From contig JAGWYK010000002.1 of assembly GCA_018969405.1 (NCBI GenBank), forward strand, positions 1 to 64,000: 64,000 nucleotides of DNA, read 5' to 3'. Below are positions 52,140 through 59,894 of the stretch, piece by piece; the stretch's first letter is position 1, and every line of letters starts with the position of its first letter. Origin of the DNA: Acidobacteriota bacterium (GTDB taxonomy: Bacteria > Actinomycetota > Acidimicrobiia > Acidimicrobiales > Acidimicrobilacustridaceae). Position numbers and translations under genes: made by a program. The notes under the pieces were generated by a model. That model ran no database searches, was not told where the DNA came from, and was given only the letters and a program-made list of their open reading frames with translations.

Positions 52140-52991
52140 ATGTCCGATCGGTGCATCCTGTCCGTGCATGCCCATCCTGATGACGAATCATCGAAGGGGG
52201 CACCCACGATCGCCCGCTATCGGGCCGAGGGTGTCCGATCGGTGCTGGTCACCTGCACCGGCGGCGAGGAGGGGGACATCCTCAACCCGGCCATGGATCG
52301 ACCGGAGGTGCGCGACAACCTCCACGCCGTCCGGCTCGACGAGCTGCGGCGCGCCGCCGAGATCATCGGCTACGACGAGGTCGTCCTGCTCGGCTACCGC
52401 GACTCCGGCATGGCCGACAGCGAGGCCAACGCCCATCCCGAGGCCTTCGCCAACGTCGAGCTCGACGAGGCGGTGGGTGCGCTGGTGGCGGTGATCCGTC
52501 GCACCCGACCGCAGGTGATCCTCACCTACGGCGATGACCAGCAGGGCTATCCGCATCCCGATCATCTGCGGGTGCATGACATCTCGGTGCCGGCGTTCAC
52601 CCTGGCCGGCGATCCCGACTACCGCCCCGATCTCGGTGACCCGTTCGCCCCGTCGAAGATGTACTACTCGGTGTGGTCGATGCGCCGCATCCGGGCCACC
52701 CACGAGAAGTTCCTCGAGCTCGGACTCGAGTCGCCCTACTCGGCCGAGTGGTTCGAGCGCCCCGATCAGGACCATCGGGTCACCACCTCGATCGACATCG
52801 CCGAGCACTACGAGGTGCGCCTCGAGGCCCTGCGCGCCCATGCCACCCAGGTCGATCCGGCGTCGCCGTTCTGGTTCGGGCTCCCGCCCGAGGTCGCCCG
52901 TGAGGTCCACCCCTATGAGGACTTCATCCTCGCCCACAGTCGGGTGGGGACCGAGGTGCCCGAGTCCGATCTCTTCGCCGGGATCGGCTGA
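52140..52991 (+). CDS. mca: Mycothiol S-conjugate amidase
   Basis: A 283-residue zinc amidase of the LmbE/PIG-L family. It cleaves mycothiol S-conjugates into a mercapturic acid, which is exported, and GlcN-inositol, which is recycled. The zinc motif is SVHAHPDDESSKGA (His12, Asp15), and VTCTGGEEGDILNPAMD is close to the Mca rather than MshB pattern. GYRDSGMADSEANAHPEAF and GYPHPDHLRVHD (third His) follow. ATG 52140 lies 6 bp after TAGCGT. The membrane protein and GNAT genes follow at 3-bp gaps, forming a tight operon. The finding implies mycothiol as the cell thiol. Confidence 0.88.
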   Translation: MSDRCILSVHAHPDDESSKGAPTIARYRAEGVRSVLVTCTGGEEGDILNPAMDRPEVRDNLHAVRLDELRRAAEIIGYDEVVLLGYRDSGMADSEANAHPEAFANVELDEAVGALVAVIRRTRPQVILTYGDDQQGYPHPDHLRVHDISVPAFTLAGDPDYRPDLGDPFAPSKMYYSVWSMRRIRATHEKFLELGLESPYSAEWFERPDQDHRVTTSIDIAEHYEVRLEALRAHATQVDPASPFWFGLPPEVAREVHPYEDFILAHSRVGTEVPESDLFAGIG

Positions 52992-52994
52992 CCC

Positions 52995-54077
52995 ATGACC
53001 TTCCCCAGCGAACCACCGATCGGACCGCCCACGGTGCCGCCCGAGGGTCCGCCCACCCGGGCCATGCATCTCGGTCCCATCACCGGGGAGGCACCCTCGG
53101 TCATGCCCCGATCGGGTCCGCCCGCCGCCACCATGCTCACCGGCCGCACCGTGGTGGCCTCGATCCTGTTCTTCGTCTGCGGACTCTCCGCCGTGCTCGG
53201 GGTGAGCGCCGGTTGGACTCGCGACCAGCTGCTCGACTCCGGGACATGGACCGCCACCACCACCGCCATCGCCACCGATCCCAAGGTGCAGGACGATGTC
53301 GCCGCCGCCATCGCCGAACAGATCGTGGCCTCCGCCGATGTGGAGGCGGCGATCCGCGAGGTACTGCCGGGGGTGCTCGGTCCTCTCGCCGGTCCGCTGG
53401 CCGACGGCGCCACCTCGGTGGTCCAGCGCGCCGTGGTGCAGGTGGTGCGCACCGAGGCGTTCCTCACCGTCTGGGACGCCGCGGTCCGGGTGGCCCATGA
53501 CGAGTTCGTCGCCGACCTCGAGGGTCGGGGGAGGGCCACCTCGATCGGGCCGCAGGGTCTGTACCTCGACCTCGGGGCGGTGCTGGGCACGGTGCGCACT
53601 GCGCTCGACGAGAACGGCATCACCGCCCTCGACGGCGTCGATCTCTCCGGGGTATCGGTGCGCATCCTGCTGGTCGACGTGCCCGGTCTCGACCATGTCC
53701 GCGCCACGGTCTCCGCGCTCCGGGTGGCCGTCGTGGTGCTGCCCATCGTGGCGCTTGTCGCCCTGATCGCCGCCCTGGTGGTGGCTCGGCGACGGTGGTT
53801 GGCCTTCATCGGGGCCGGTGTCGGTGTGCTCATCGGCGTGGCCACGGTGCTGGTGGTGGAGTTCTTCGGTCATCGTCGGGCGGTGGACGAACTCATCGGT
53901 GGGGTGCTCGACCGCGCCGGAGCCGAGGCCGTGGTCGACCATGTCACCGCCTCGCTGCGTCCGCTCATGGTGGTCTGCGCCCTCGTGGGCATCGCCATCG
54001 CGGTCATCGGTGGTCTCATGGTGATCCTGGCGGAGCGCCGCGCCGCCGGTCGGGTCGACCCTTCGGCTGTCTCCTGA
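52995..54077 (+). CDS. Conserved actinobacterial-type membrane protein with a large external domain
   Basis: A 360-residue protein. A Pro-rich cytoplasmic N-terminus (about 1-48) is followed by membrane segments at about 52-73, 243-264, 268-291 and 323-345, leaving a loop of about 170 residues (74-242) outside. The start of the loop, GWTRDQLLDSGTWTATTTAI with DPKVQDDVAAAIAEQIV, resembles uncharacterised membrane proteins common in actinobacteria. No catalytic motif is visible. It sits between mca and a GNAT gene with 3-bp gaps on both sides, so all three are co-transcribed. The role is unknown. Confidence 0.8.
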   Translation: MTFPSEPPIGPPTVPPEGPPTRAMHLGPITGEAPSVMPRSGPPAATMLTGRTVVASILFFVCGLSAVLGVSAGWTRDQLLDSGTWTATTTAIATDPKVQDDVAAAIAEQIVASADVEAAIREVLPGVLGPLAGPLADGATSVVQRAVVQVVRTEAFLTVWDAAVRVAHDEFVADLEGRGRATSIGPQGLYLDLGAVLGTVRTALDENGITALDGVDLSGVSVRILLVDVPGLDHVRATVSALRVAVVVLPIVALVALIAALVVARRRWLAFIGAGVGVLIGVATVLVVEFFGHRRAVDELIGGVLDRAGAEAVVDHVTASLRPLMVVCALVGIAIAVIGGLMVILAERRAAGRVDPSAVS

Positions 54078-54080
54078 TCG

Positions 54081-54917
54081 ATGGAGCACTGGGGCCCTGA
54101 ACGGATCGACGACATCGTCGCCCATCTCGCCGTGACCATGCCGGCCGAGGACCTCACCGCCGATGAGATCCTCACCGCCTGCTACGACCGCCCCGGCGTC
54201 GTGCTGGCGGAGCCGGCGGGCATCGTGGCCGTGGGAGTGGGACGGTCGCTGGACGGCGAACTGGTCGCCACGGTGCGACTGCTGTCGGTGTCGCCCGAGG
54301 ACCCCGATGTCATCCATCGGCTGCTCACCGATGCCGAGCAGTGGGCCCGTGAACGTGATGCCCGACGGGTGGAGCTCGGCGGGGCGCTGCCCTTCTTCCT
54401 GTGGCCCGGTGTGGAGGTCGGCAGTCCGCTGCTGGCCGCCGCGGCGACCCGCGGCTACCTCGAGGTGGAGGGGTTCGAGGCCCATGGGGTCCCGAACTCG
54501 TTCCGGGCCGAGCCACCCGTGGGGATCGAGATCCGTCGGGCCGTCTCCGATGAGCAGGTGACCGCCGTGCAGCTCGCCGCCGCAGCTCGGTGGCCGTGGT
54601 GGTCCGACGAGATCGCTCGTGCCCTCGATCACGGCACCTGTCATGTGGCGCTCGACCCCGACGAGACAGTGATCGGGGTCGGATGTCATTCGATCACCCG
54701 GGCCACCTGGGTGGGTCCGCTGCTGGTGGTCGACACCCATCGCCGACGCGGCATCGGTCACGCGCTGCTGGGGGCGATCTGTCGGGACCTGATGATCGCC
54801 GACTTCCCGATCGCCGAGGTGCCACGGGTCGACGGCGAGGCGATGGAGGCGTTCGTGCGCGCCGCCGGCGCCCGGCCGGTGCGCGCCTATCGTCGTCTCG
54901 TGCTCGAACTCCGCTGA
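54081..54917 (+). CDS. GNAT-family acetyltransferase with two GNAT-like halves
   Basis: A 278-residue protein. The C-terminal half has the acetyl-CoA-binding motif VGPLLVVDTHRRRGIGHALL (basic-x-x-Gly-x-Gly). The N-terminal half (VAVGVGRSLDGELVATVRLL, AEQWARERDARRVELGG, ATRGYLEVEGFEAHG) resembles a second, degenerate GNAT unit. The two-domain layout recalls mycothiol synthase MshD, and the gene is co-transcribed with mca, but I do not see enough specific identity to call it MshD. ATG 54081 lies 3 bp after the previous stop. A 14-bp tandem repeat begins 2 bp after its stop. Confidence 0.8.
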   Translation: MEHWGPERIDDIVAHLAVTMPAEDLTADEILTACYDRPGVVLAEPAGIVAVGVGRSLDGELVATVRLLSVSPEDPDVIHRLLTDAEQWARERDARRVELGGALPFFLWPGVEVGSPLLAAAATRGYLEVEGFEAHGVPNSFRAEPPVGIEIRRAVSDEQVTAVQLAAAARWPWWSDEIARALDHGTCHVALDPDETVIGVGCHSITRATWVGPLLVVDTHRRRGIGHALLGAICRDLMIADFPIAEVPRVDGEAMEAFVRAAGARPVRAYRRLVLELR

Positions 54918-54918
54918 T

Positions 54919-54952
54919 CGGATCCTGCAGAACGGATCCTGCAGAACGGATC
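54919..54952 (+). repeat. 14-bp tandem repeat directly after the GNAT stop codon
   Basis: CGGATCCTGCAGAA occurs twice, followed by 6 bp of a third copy. It begins 2 bp after the stop codon at 54915-54917 and lies in the convergent gap before the ChbG-like gene. Confidence 0.85.
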
Positions 54953-54962
54953 TGAGCGGTCC

Positions 54963-55802
54963 TCAGGTGGCGTCGGCGCGCTGGAGCTCGCGCAGTTCGC
55001 GGTACCCGATGCGCACCGCACCGCTGCGTTCGATCATGGCGGCGACACGGGAGTCGTGGCATACGAGATGGAGATCGTCGACCCGGGCCGGCCACTGGGG
55101 GTCGAGGGCCCGCAGTTCGGGGGTGTCGGTGGCGGGATGCACGTAGAGCTCGGTGACTCCGGGGCGCAGATCGAACAGGGCCGCCTCGAGGGCGCGTCGA
55201 CTGCCGACACCGCCGACGTGCACGAAGTGATCGGGGAACACCACCCCCTCCTCGGTGGCGAGGTCGCGGAAGGGGAAGCCGATGGCCTTCTGGGTCGAGG
55301 CACCGGAGAGCCGGATGGGCAGGGCGAACTCGACGGCGAGATCGAGGTAGATGTCGAAGAACTCGGGTCGCAGCTGCAGTGCGCCCATATGGGAGTCGAG
55401 GTGGGTGACGTCGAAGCCCCACAGGATCGCTCGCTCGATCTGGGCCCGGCACTCCCGGCGCACCTCGTCGAGGTCGGCGTGGTCCCAGAGGTCGGTGACG
55501 GTGCGGGGGAACCCGCCGTCGCCGTCGAGCAGTGATGGAGCGTGGGTGATGGGACCCCAGCGGTAGCTGTCGAGCTCGGCGTTGAGCGTGAGATGCACGC
55601 CGATGTCCTCGCCGCTGTGATCGGCAGCTGCGGCCCGGGCCCAGGGACAGGGCACCATGAGTGTGGCGCTGGTGGCCAGACCGAGACGCAGCGATTCATA
55701 GACGCCACTGTTGGCGGCCTGGCAGAGCCCGAGGTCGTCGGCGTTGATGATGACCAGACGGGTGTCGGCGGGATGGCCGAGACGTTCGGCGAGCGAGAGC
55801 AC
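54963..55802 (-). CDS. ChbG/HpnK (YdjC)-family carbohydrate deacetylase
   Basis: A 279-residue deacetylase of the YdjC family, whose members remove acetyl groups from chitooligosaccharides or, as HpnK, from hopanoid intermediates. The metal site is visible: LVIINADDLGLCQAANSG (Asp-Asp, near residue 22), GVHLTLNAEL and VTHLDSHMGALQLRP with His residues. VTELYVHPATDTPEL supplies a later His. GTG 55802 follows TAGCGT at 6 bp; that hexamer overlaps the stop codon of the upstream nuclease gene. The hopanoid or sugar substrate cannot be told apart here. Confidence 0.87.
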   Translation of the reverse strand: MLSLAERLGHPADTRLVIINADDLGLCQAANSGVYESLRLGLATSATLMVPCPWARAAAADHSGEDIGVHLTLNAELDSYRWGPITHAPSLLDGDGGFPRTVTDLWDHADLDEVRRECRAQIERAILWGFDVTHLDSHMGALQLRPEFFDIYLDLAVEFALPIRLSGASTQKAIGFPFRDLATEEGVVFPDHFVHVGGVGSRRALEAALFDLRPGVTELYVHPATDTPELRALDPQWPARVDDLHLVCHDSRVAAMIERSGAVRIGYRELRELQRADAT

Positions 55803-55808
55803 GTCCGA

Positions 55809-55814
55809 ACGCTA
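55809..55814 (-). promoter_or_regulatory. -10 element of the ChbG-like gene, overlapping the nuclease stop codon
   Basis: TAGCGT ends 6 bp before GTG 55802. Its first three bases, TAG, are the stop codon of the gene at 55812-56408. Confidence 0.5.
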
Positions 55815-56408
55815 CCGCCCGCCACCGGTGCCGACCCCTCCGGCGGGCCGGCCGGGACCGCCGCAGACCTTCCAGAGCCCGATCGGAGCGGCACGGGCGG
55901 CGGCCGCCGCCGCACGGAGTTCACTGTTGTGGCTGCCGTTGGGCGCGATGATCAGCACGTCGGCGTAGCCCTCGGCCACGAGACTGAGGTTGACGAACAG
56001 ACCGTCGTCGCGATGCACGTAGGCGAGGGTGCGTCCGAAGGCGTCGTGGGTCTCGCGGTCGGCCTCGAGGTGCACGATGGTGCCGACCGGCAGGAGCTCG
56101 GCGGTGCGACGGGAGGCCTCGGGTCCGAAGCACTGCACCGGCTTCCGGGGGTCCTTGGTCTCGGGGGTGTCGATGCCGAGCAGACGCACTCGCGTGGTCG
56201 ACCGCCCGATGCGCACATCGATGGTGTCGCCATCGATCACGTGCACCACGGTGGGTCGGGCGGCGAAGGCGCTCGCCGATCCGGCGAGCCGGCCGGCGAT
56301 GATCCGATGGGCCACCGCGGTGAGGGCGAGGATCACCGCGCCGAGCAGGAGACCGACCGCGGCACGGCGCAGTGCTCGGACGCGATGTTCGCGGCGGGTG
56401 AGGCGCAT
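55812..56408 (-). CDS. Thermonuclease (SNase-like) family protein, membrane-anchored
   Basis: A 198-residue protein: a basic start and one hydrophobic segment (AAVGLLLGAVILALTAVAH, about 16-34) followed by an SNase OB-fold. VIDGDTIDV, RVRLLGIDTPETKDP and DAFGRTLAYVHRDDGLFVN are the classical family blocks, including the Asp, Arg and Glu of the active site (RLLGIDTPE). It would cut DNA or RNA outside the cytoplasm, anchored by an uncleaved or signal-like segment. ATG 56408 has no strong ribosome site. The Gly-rich C-terminus ends 10 bp before the ChbG-like gene. Confidence 0.87.
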   Translation of the reverse strand: MRLTRREHRVRALRRAAVGLLLGAVILALTAVAHRIIAGRLAGSASAFAARPTVVHVIDGDTIDVRIGRSTTRVRLLGIDTPETKDPRKPVQCFGPEASRRTAELLPVGTIVHLEADRETHDAFGRTLAYVHRDDGLFVNLSLVAEGYADVLIIAPNGSHNSELRAAAAAARAAPIGLWKVCGGPGRPAGGVGTGGGR

Positions 56409-56503
56409 GGGGGCTCCCGTGGGGGCTCGGCGAGGAGCGGGACCGGGGCCGCCGCAGCAGCGATGGTCGGTGCCGACCGGGGCGAGCCCGGTGCACCGAG
56501 AGT

Positions 56504-56526
56504 GCTCAGAGGTTGAGGCTCAGAGG
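56504..56526 (-). repeat. Partial 14-bp repeat across the thiolase stop codon
   Basis: GCTCAGAGG occurs at 56504-56512 and 56518-56526, 14 bp apart. The second copy contains the minus-strand TGA stop of the thiolase gene and the first is a downstream copy of it. Confidence 0.55.
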
Positions 56527-57698
56527 CGTTCGATGAGGGTGCCGGTGCCGAGACCGCCACCGCAGCACATGGTGATGATGGCGCGGTTGCCACCGGTGCG
56601 CTGCAGTTCGTGCACCGCCTTGGTGAGCAGCACCGTGCCGGTGCCGCCGAGGGGATGGCCCAGGGCGATGGCGCCGCCGTTGGGGTTGACGCGCTCGATG
56701 TCACCGTCGAGCTCGCGCTGCCAGGCCAGCACCACCGAGGCGAAGGCCTCGTTGATCTCGAACAGGTCGATGTCGTCGAGGGTGAGGTCGTTGCGCTCCA
56801 GCAGGGTCCGGGTGGCGTCGATGGGTCCGGTGAGCATGAGTACCGGATCGACACCGACCAGACAGGTGTCGACGATGCGGGCCACCGGGGTGAGGCCGAG
56901 CTCGGCGGCTCGTTCGGCGGTCATCATGAGCACGGCCGAGGACCCGTCGGAGATCTGGGAGGAGGACCCGGCGGTGTGCACGCCGTCCTCGCCGACCACC
57001 GGCTTGAGGCCGGCGAGGGACTCGAGGGTGGTGTCGCGCAGACCTTCGTCGCGGGCCACGTGATGGGTGGTGCCGTCGGGCTTGCCGTCCTCACCGAGGT
57101 TGGGGGCGTCGATCTCGACCAGCTGGGTGGCGAAGCGATCCTCGGCCCAGGCCTGTGCTGCGAGCTGCTGGGATCGCAGCCCGAAGGCATCGGTGTCGGC
57201 TCGGGTGATGTTCCACTTCTTCGCGATGCGCTCGGCACCCTCGAACTGGCTGGTGTACTCGTACTGGCCGAAGTAGCTCTTGGGGACCGGCACGCCGAGA
57301 TCGAGGGGACGGGCCACGTTGGAGCCGATGGGCACCCTGCTCATGACCTCGACGCCGCCGGCCACGGCGACATCGACGACGCCGGAGGCGACGAGCGCGT
57401 AGGCGATGTCGGCGGCCTGCTGGCTGGAGCCGCACTGGGCGTCGACGGTGGTGGCGGCCACCTCGAGCGGCAGACCGGCGGTGAGCCATGCGGTGCGGGC
57501 GACGTTGAAGGCCTGCTGGCCGATCTGGCTCACGCAGCCGCCGACCACCTGCCCGATGGCGGCGGGATCGAGGCCGGTGCGCTCGAACAGTGCCTTGAAG
57601 GACTCGCCGAGCAGGTCGGCCGAGTGCATGGTGGACAGGCCGCCGTTACGTCGACCCACCGGGGTGCGAACGGCATCGATGATCACGACATCACGCAT
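56520..57698 (-). CDS. Thiolase family protein (acetyl-CoA C-acyltransferase)
   Basis: A 392-residue thiolase. The nucleophilic Cys is in VDAQCGSSQQA (near residue 90). The acid/base residues are in NEAFASVV, GHPLGGTGTV (His) and CCGGGLGTG (second Cys). It catalyses thiolytic cleavage or condensation of 3-oxoacyl-CoA. In this setting beta-oxidation of fatty or steroid side chains is more likely than biosynthesis, but no other beta-oxidation genes are adjacent except a thioesterase. ATG 57698 follows TACGAT at 6 bp. Confidence 0.93.
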   Translation of the reverse strand: MRDVVIIDAVRTPVGRRNGGLSTMHSADLLGESFKALFERTGLDPAAIGQVVGGCVSQIGQQAFNVARTAWLTAGLPLEVAATTVDAQCGSSQQAADIAYALVASGVVDVAVAGGVEVMSRVPIGSNVARPLDLGVPVPKSYFGQYEYTSQFEGAERIAKKWNITRADTDAFGLRSQQLAAQAWAEDRFATQLVEIDAPNLGEDGKPDGTTHHVARDEGLRDTTLESLAGLKPVVGEDGVHTAGSSSQISDGSSAVLMMTAERAAELGLTPVARIVDTCLVGVDPVLMLTGPIDATRTLLERNDLTLDDIDLFEINEAFASVVLAWQRELDGDIERVNPNGGAIALGHPLGGTGTVLLTKAVHELQRTGGNRAIITMCCGGGLGTGTLIERL

Positions 57699-57704
57699 GC
57701 CGGC

Positions 57705-57710
57705 ATCGTA
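57705..57710 (-). promoter_or_regulatory. -10 element of the thiolase gene
   Basis: TACGAT ends 6 bp before ATG 57698. No Shine-Dalgarno sequence is present. Confidence 0.5.
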
Positions 57711-57722
57711 GGCGCGCACGGC

Positions 57723-57974
57723 TCAGGCCGCCTCGGTGCGGGCCTCGGAGGGCTGTTCGACCCGCGCCGAGGCCGTGTGCCGGGCTCGCCGGGCGGCCTC
57801 GAGCGCGGCCCGGGCCAGGGCGATGCCCGATCGGGCCGAGGCCCGGCTGGCGTCATCGAGGTGCCAGTCGGCCGCGTCGGTGCCGGTCCTGGCGCTGGCA
57901 TCGGTGCTGGCATCGGTGCTGACGCGGGAGCGCTCGTCGGGGGTGGTGATGCGGAGGTGCAGTTGGTTCTCCAT
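57723..57974 (-). CDS. Small hypothetical protein (83 residues)
   Basis: A short frame, MENQLHLRITTPDERSR followed by an Asp/Thr/Ser/Ala-rich middle (TDASTDAS, encoded by a 12-bp tandem repeat at 57897-57920) and an Ala/Arg-rich helix (SGIALARAALEAARRARH). I recognise no family. It precedes the thiolase gene on the same strand by 24 bp. No convincing ribosome site is seen; CACACT 7 bp upstream is a poor -10. Other frames are also open here, so the call is weak. Confidence 0.4.
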   Translation of the reverse strand: MENQLHLRITTPDERSRVSTDASTDASARTGTDAADWHLDDASRASARSGIALARAALEAARRARHTASARVEQPSEARTEAA

Positions 57975-58025
57975 GGCCACCAGTGTGCCGACGGGGTGTG
58001 ACAGTCGGTCCCGACCGACCCGCTC

Positions 58026-58064
58026 GGCATCGGACCCCGGCATCGGACTCCGGCATCCGACCCC
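58026..58064. repeat. Three tandem 13-bp repeats in an intergenic region
   Basis: Units are GGCATCGGACCCC, GGCATCGGACTCC and GGCATCCGACCCC. They lie between the divergent small gene (57974) and the promoter of the thioesterase gene (58094). Confidence 0.7.
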
Positions 58065-58093
58065 CGGCGGTGGGCCGGGTTCGGTGGGGGGTC

Positions 58094-58099
58094 TACCCT
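58094..58099 (+). promoter_or_regulatory. -10 element of the thioesterase gene at 58106
   Basis: TACCCT ends 6 bp before GTG 58106. No Shine-Dalgarno sequence is present. Confidence 0.5.
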
Positions 58100-58105
58100 C
58101 TGGCC

Positions 58106-58882
58106 GTGGACTCCCGTCAATGGCTCGGCATCCGTCCGACCCACAACCCGATGCGCTGGTACCTGCCCGTCACCGAGGGCATCTGCAGCGGCCTCGGCAC
58201 CCTGTTCGGGGGCTGTGGGCTGGGAGCGGCAATCGACGTGCTCGAACAGACCACCGGCCGCCCGGTGGTCTGGGCCTGCGCCCAGTACCTGAACTACACC
58301 CGTCCGCCCTCGGTGGTCGACCTCGATGTGCATGTGCTCGCCGAGGGGCGCACCACCACCCAGGCCCGTGTCGTGGGCCAGGTGGGTGACACGGCGATCC
58401 TCACCGTCAACGCCTCGCTCGGCAGCCGCGACATGCCTGAGGAGGGGCAGTGGATCACCGCCCCCTCGGTGCCGCCGCCCGACCAGTGCCCGCGTCGGGA
58501 GATGCGTTTCGATCCCGGGGCCACGATCTCGAGCCGGCTCGAGCAGCGGATCGCCATCGAGGAGCCCGGCACCGGCCGAACGGCGTTCTGGACCCGGATG
58601 CCCGAACTGCTCGAGATGTCGGCCGCCTCGCTGGCCGTGCTCGGCGACTTCGTGCCGATGGGTCTCGGTCAGGCGGTGACCAGCGAGATCAACTCCAACA
58701 GCCTCGACAACACCATCCGCATCGTCAACATCGTCCAGTCCGAATGGGTGCTGCTCGATGTGCGCATCGAGGCGGTGGCCCGCGGCTTCGGTCACGGTCA
58801 CCTCTACCTGTGGTCCGAGGACGGCACCCTGATGGGCACCGCCAGCCAGTCCGCCATGATCCGACCCTGGAAGGGGCACTGA
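58106..58882 (+). CDS. Acyl-CoA thioesterase-like protein (double hotdog)
   Basis: A 258-residue protein of the acyl-CoA thioesterase group: YLPVTEGICSGLGTLFGGCGLGAAID with the hotdog helix, QYLNYTRPPSVVDLDVHVLAEG, a middle linker with PPPDQCPRREMRFDPG and a second hotdog (NSNSLDNTIRIVNIVQSEWVLLDV, ARGFGHGHLYLWSEDGTLMGTASQSAMIR). GTG 58106 follows TACCCT at 6 bp; the longer open frame upstream crosses the 13-bp repeats. The LLM gene starts one base after its stop codon, so the two are coupled. Confidence 0.83.
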   Translation: MDSRQWLGIRPTHNPMRWYLPVTEGICSGLGTLFGGCGLGAAIDVLEQTTGRPVVWACAQYLNYTRPPSVVDLDVHVLAEGRTTTQARVVGQVGDTAILTVNASLGSRDMPEEGQWITAPSVPPPDQCPRREMRFDPGATISSRLEQRIAIEEPGTGRTAFWTRMPELLEMSAASLAVLGDFVPMGLGQAVTSEINSNSLDNTIRIVNIVQSEWVLLDVRIEAVARGFGHGHLYLWSEDGTLMGTASQSAMIRPWKGH

Positions 58883-58883
58883 G

Positions 58884-59855
58884 ATGAGCGCACCACGAGG
58901 CTATGGCATCACGATCCCGTTCGATGGGGTCCCTCTCGACGCCCAGCGCGACTGGATCACCGAGCTCGTCGACCTCGGCTACACCGATGTGTGGTCGGCC
59001 GAGACCGACGGCGCCGATGCCTTCACGCCGCTGGCCCTCACCTCGGTCTGGGCCCCTTCGCTGCGTCTCGGCACCGCCATCGTGCCGGTGTTCACCCGAG
59101 GCCCGGCGGTCATCGCCCAGAGTGCGGCGGCCCTGGCGGAGGCCGCGCCCGGTCGGTTCGTGCTGGGCATCGGGACCTCGTCGAATGTCATCGTGTCCCG
59201 TTGGAACGGCATCGCCTTCGATGAGCCATACAGACGCATGCGCGACACCCTGCGGTTCCTGCGGGCGGCCCTCAGTGGTGAGAAGGTCACCGAGACCTAC
59301 GACACCTTCTCGATCCACCGGTTCCGACTCTCCACGGTGCCCGAGCAGGCACCCCCGATTCTCGTGGCTGCACTGCGCGAGGGCATGCTGAACCTCGCCG
59401 GTCGGGAGGGTGATGGCGCGATCATCAATTGGCTCTCGGCGGAGGATGTCGCCACCGTCGCTCCCATCGTGCGGGCCCATGGGCAGGACAAGGAGATCGT
59501 CGCCCGCATCTTCGTGGTGCCGTCGGCCGACACCGACACGGTGCGGGCCCAGGGGCGCTTCGCCATCGCCGCCTATCTCAACGTGCCGGTCTATCGCGCC
59601 TTCCACGAATGGCTCGGTCGCGGCCCTCAGCTGCAGGGGATGTGGGACGCATGGGCCGCCGGTGACCGCGCCCGTGCCCTCGAGCTCATCCCCGACGAGG
59701 TCGTGGATCAGCTCATCGTGCACGGCACCCCGGAGCAGTGCCGGGCGCAGATCCAGCGCTACGTGGACAACGGTGTGACCACCCCCGCCCTCGCCGTTCT
59801 CGGCCTCGCCGGGGTCGATGTGCGCACCGCCGTGCGCGAGCTCGCCCCCCGATAG
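58884..59855 (+). CDS. LLM-class (F420-dependent type) oxidoreductase
   Basis: A 323-residue luciferase-like barrel: GYTDVWSAETDGADAFTPLA, LRLGTAIVPVFTRGPAVIAQSAAALAEAAPGRFVLGIGTSS, then ILVAALREGMLNLAGREGDG. This resembles F420-dependent enzymes of mycobacterial lipid metabolism. ATG 58884 is one base after the thioesterase stop (TGAGATG). It is homologous to the LLM protein at 60203, encoded convergently 350 bp away; the two share PxILVAAL or RIILAAL and GIG(T/I)SS segments. Confidence 0.87.
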   Translation: MSAPRGYGITIPFDGVPLDAQRDWITELVDLGYTDVWSAETDGADAFTPLALTSVWAPSLRLGTAIVPVFTRGPAVIAQSAAALAEAAPGRFVLGIGTSSNVIVSRWNGIAFDEPYRRMRDTLRFLRAALSGEKVTETYDTFSIHRFRLSTVPEQAPPILVAALREGMLNLAGREGDGAIINWLSAEDVATVAPIVRAHGQDKEIVARIFVVPSADTDTVRAQGRFAIAAYLNVPVYRAFHEWLGRGPQLQGMWDAWAAGDRARALELIPDEVVDQLIVHGTPEQCRAQIQRYVDNGVTTPALAVLGLAGVDVRTAVRELAPR

Positions 59856-59894
59856 TCGCTCGATCCGTCGGGCGCCGATGCGGGCCTGCCCGGG

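Noticed and set aside
52188-54761. Minus-strand frame of 857 codons
   Set aside because: It is antisense to mca, the membrane protein and the GNAT; composition is extreme (His, Gly, Asp) and no start region fits.
54081-54917. GNAT considered as mycothiol synthase MshD
   Set aside because: Two-domain layout and linkage to mca are suggestive, but I cannot see MshD-specific motifs, so only a generic call is given.
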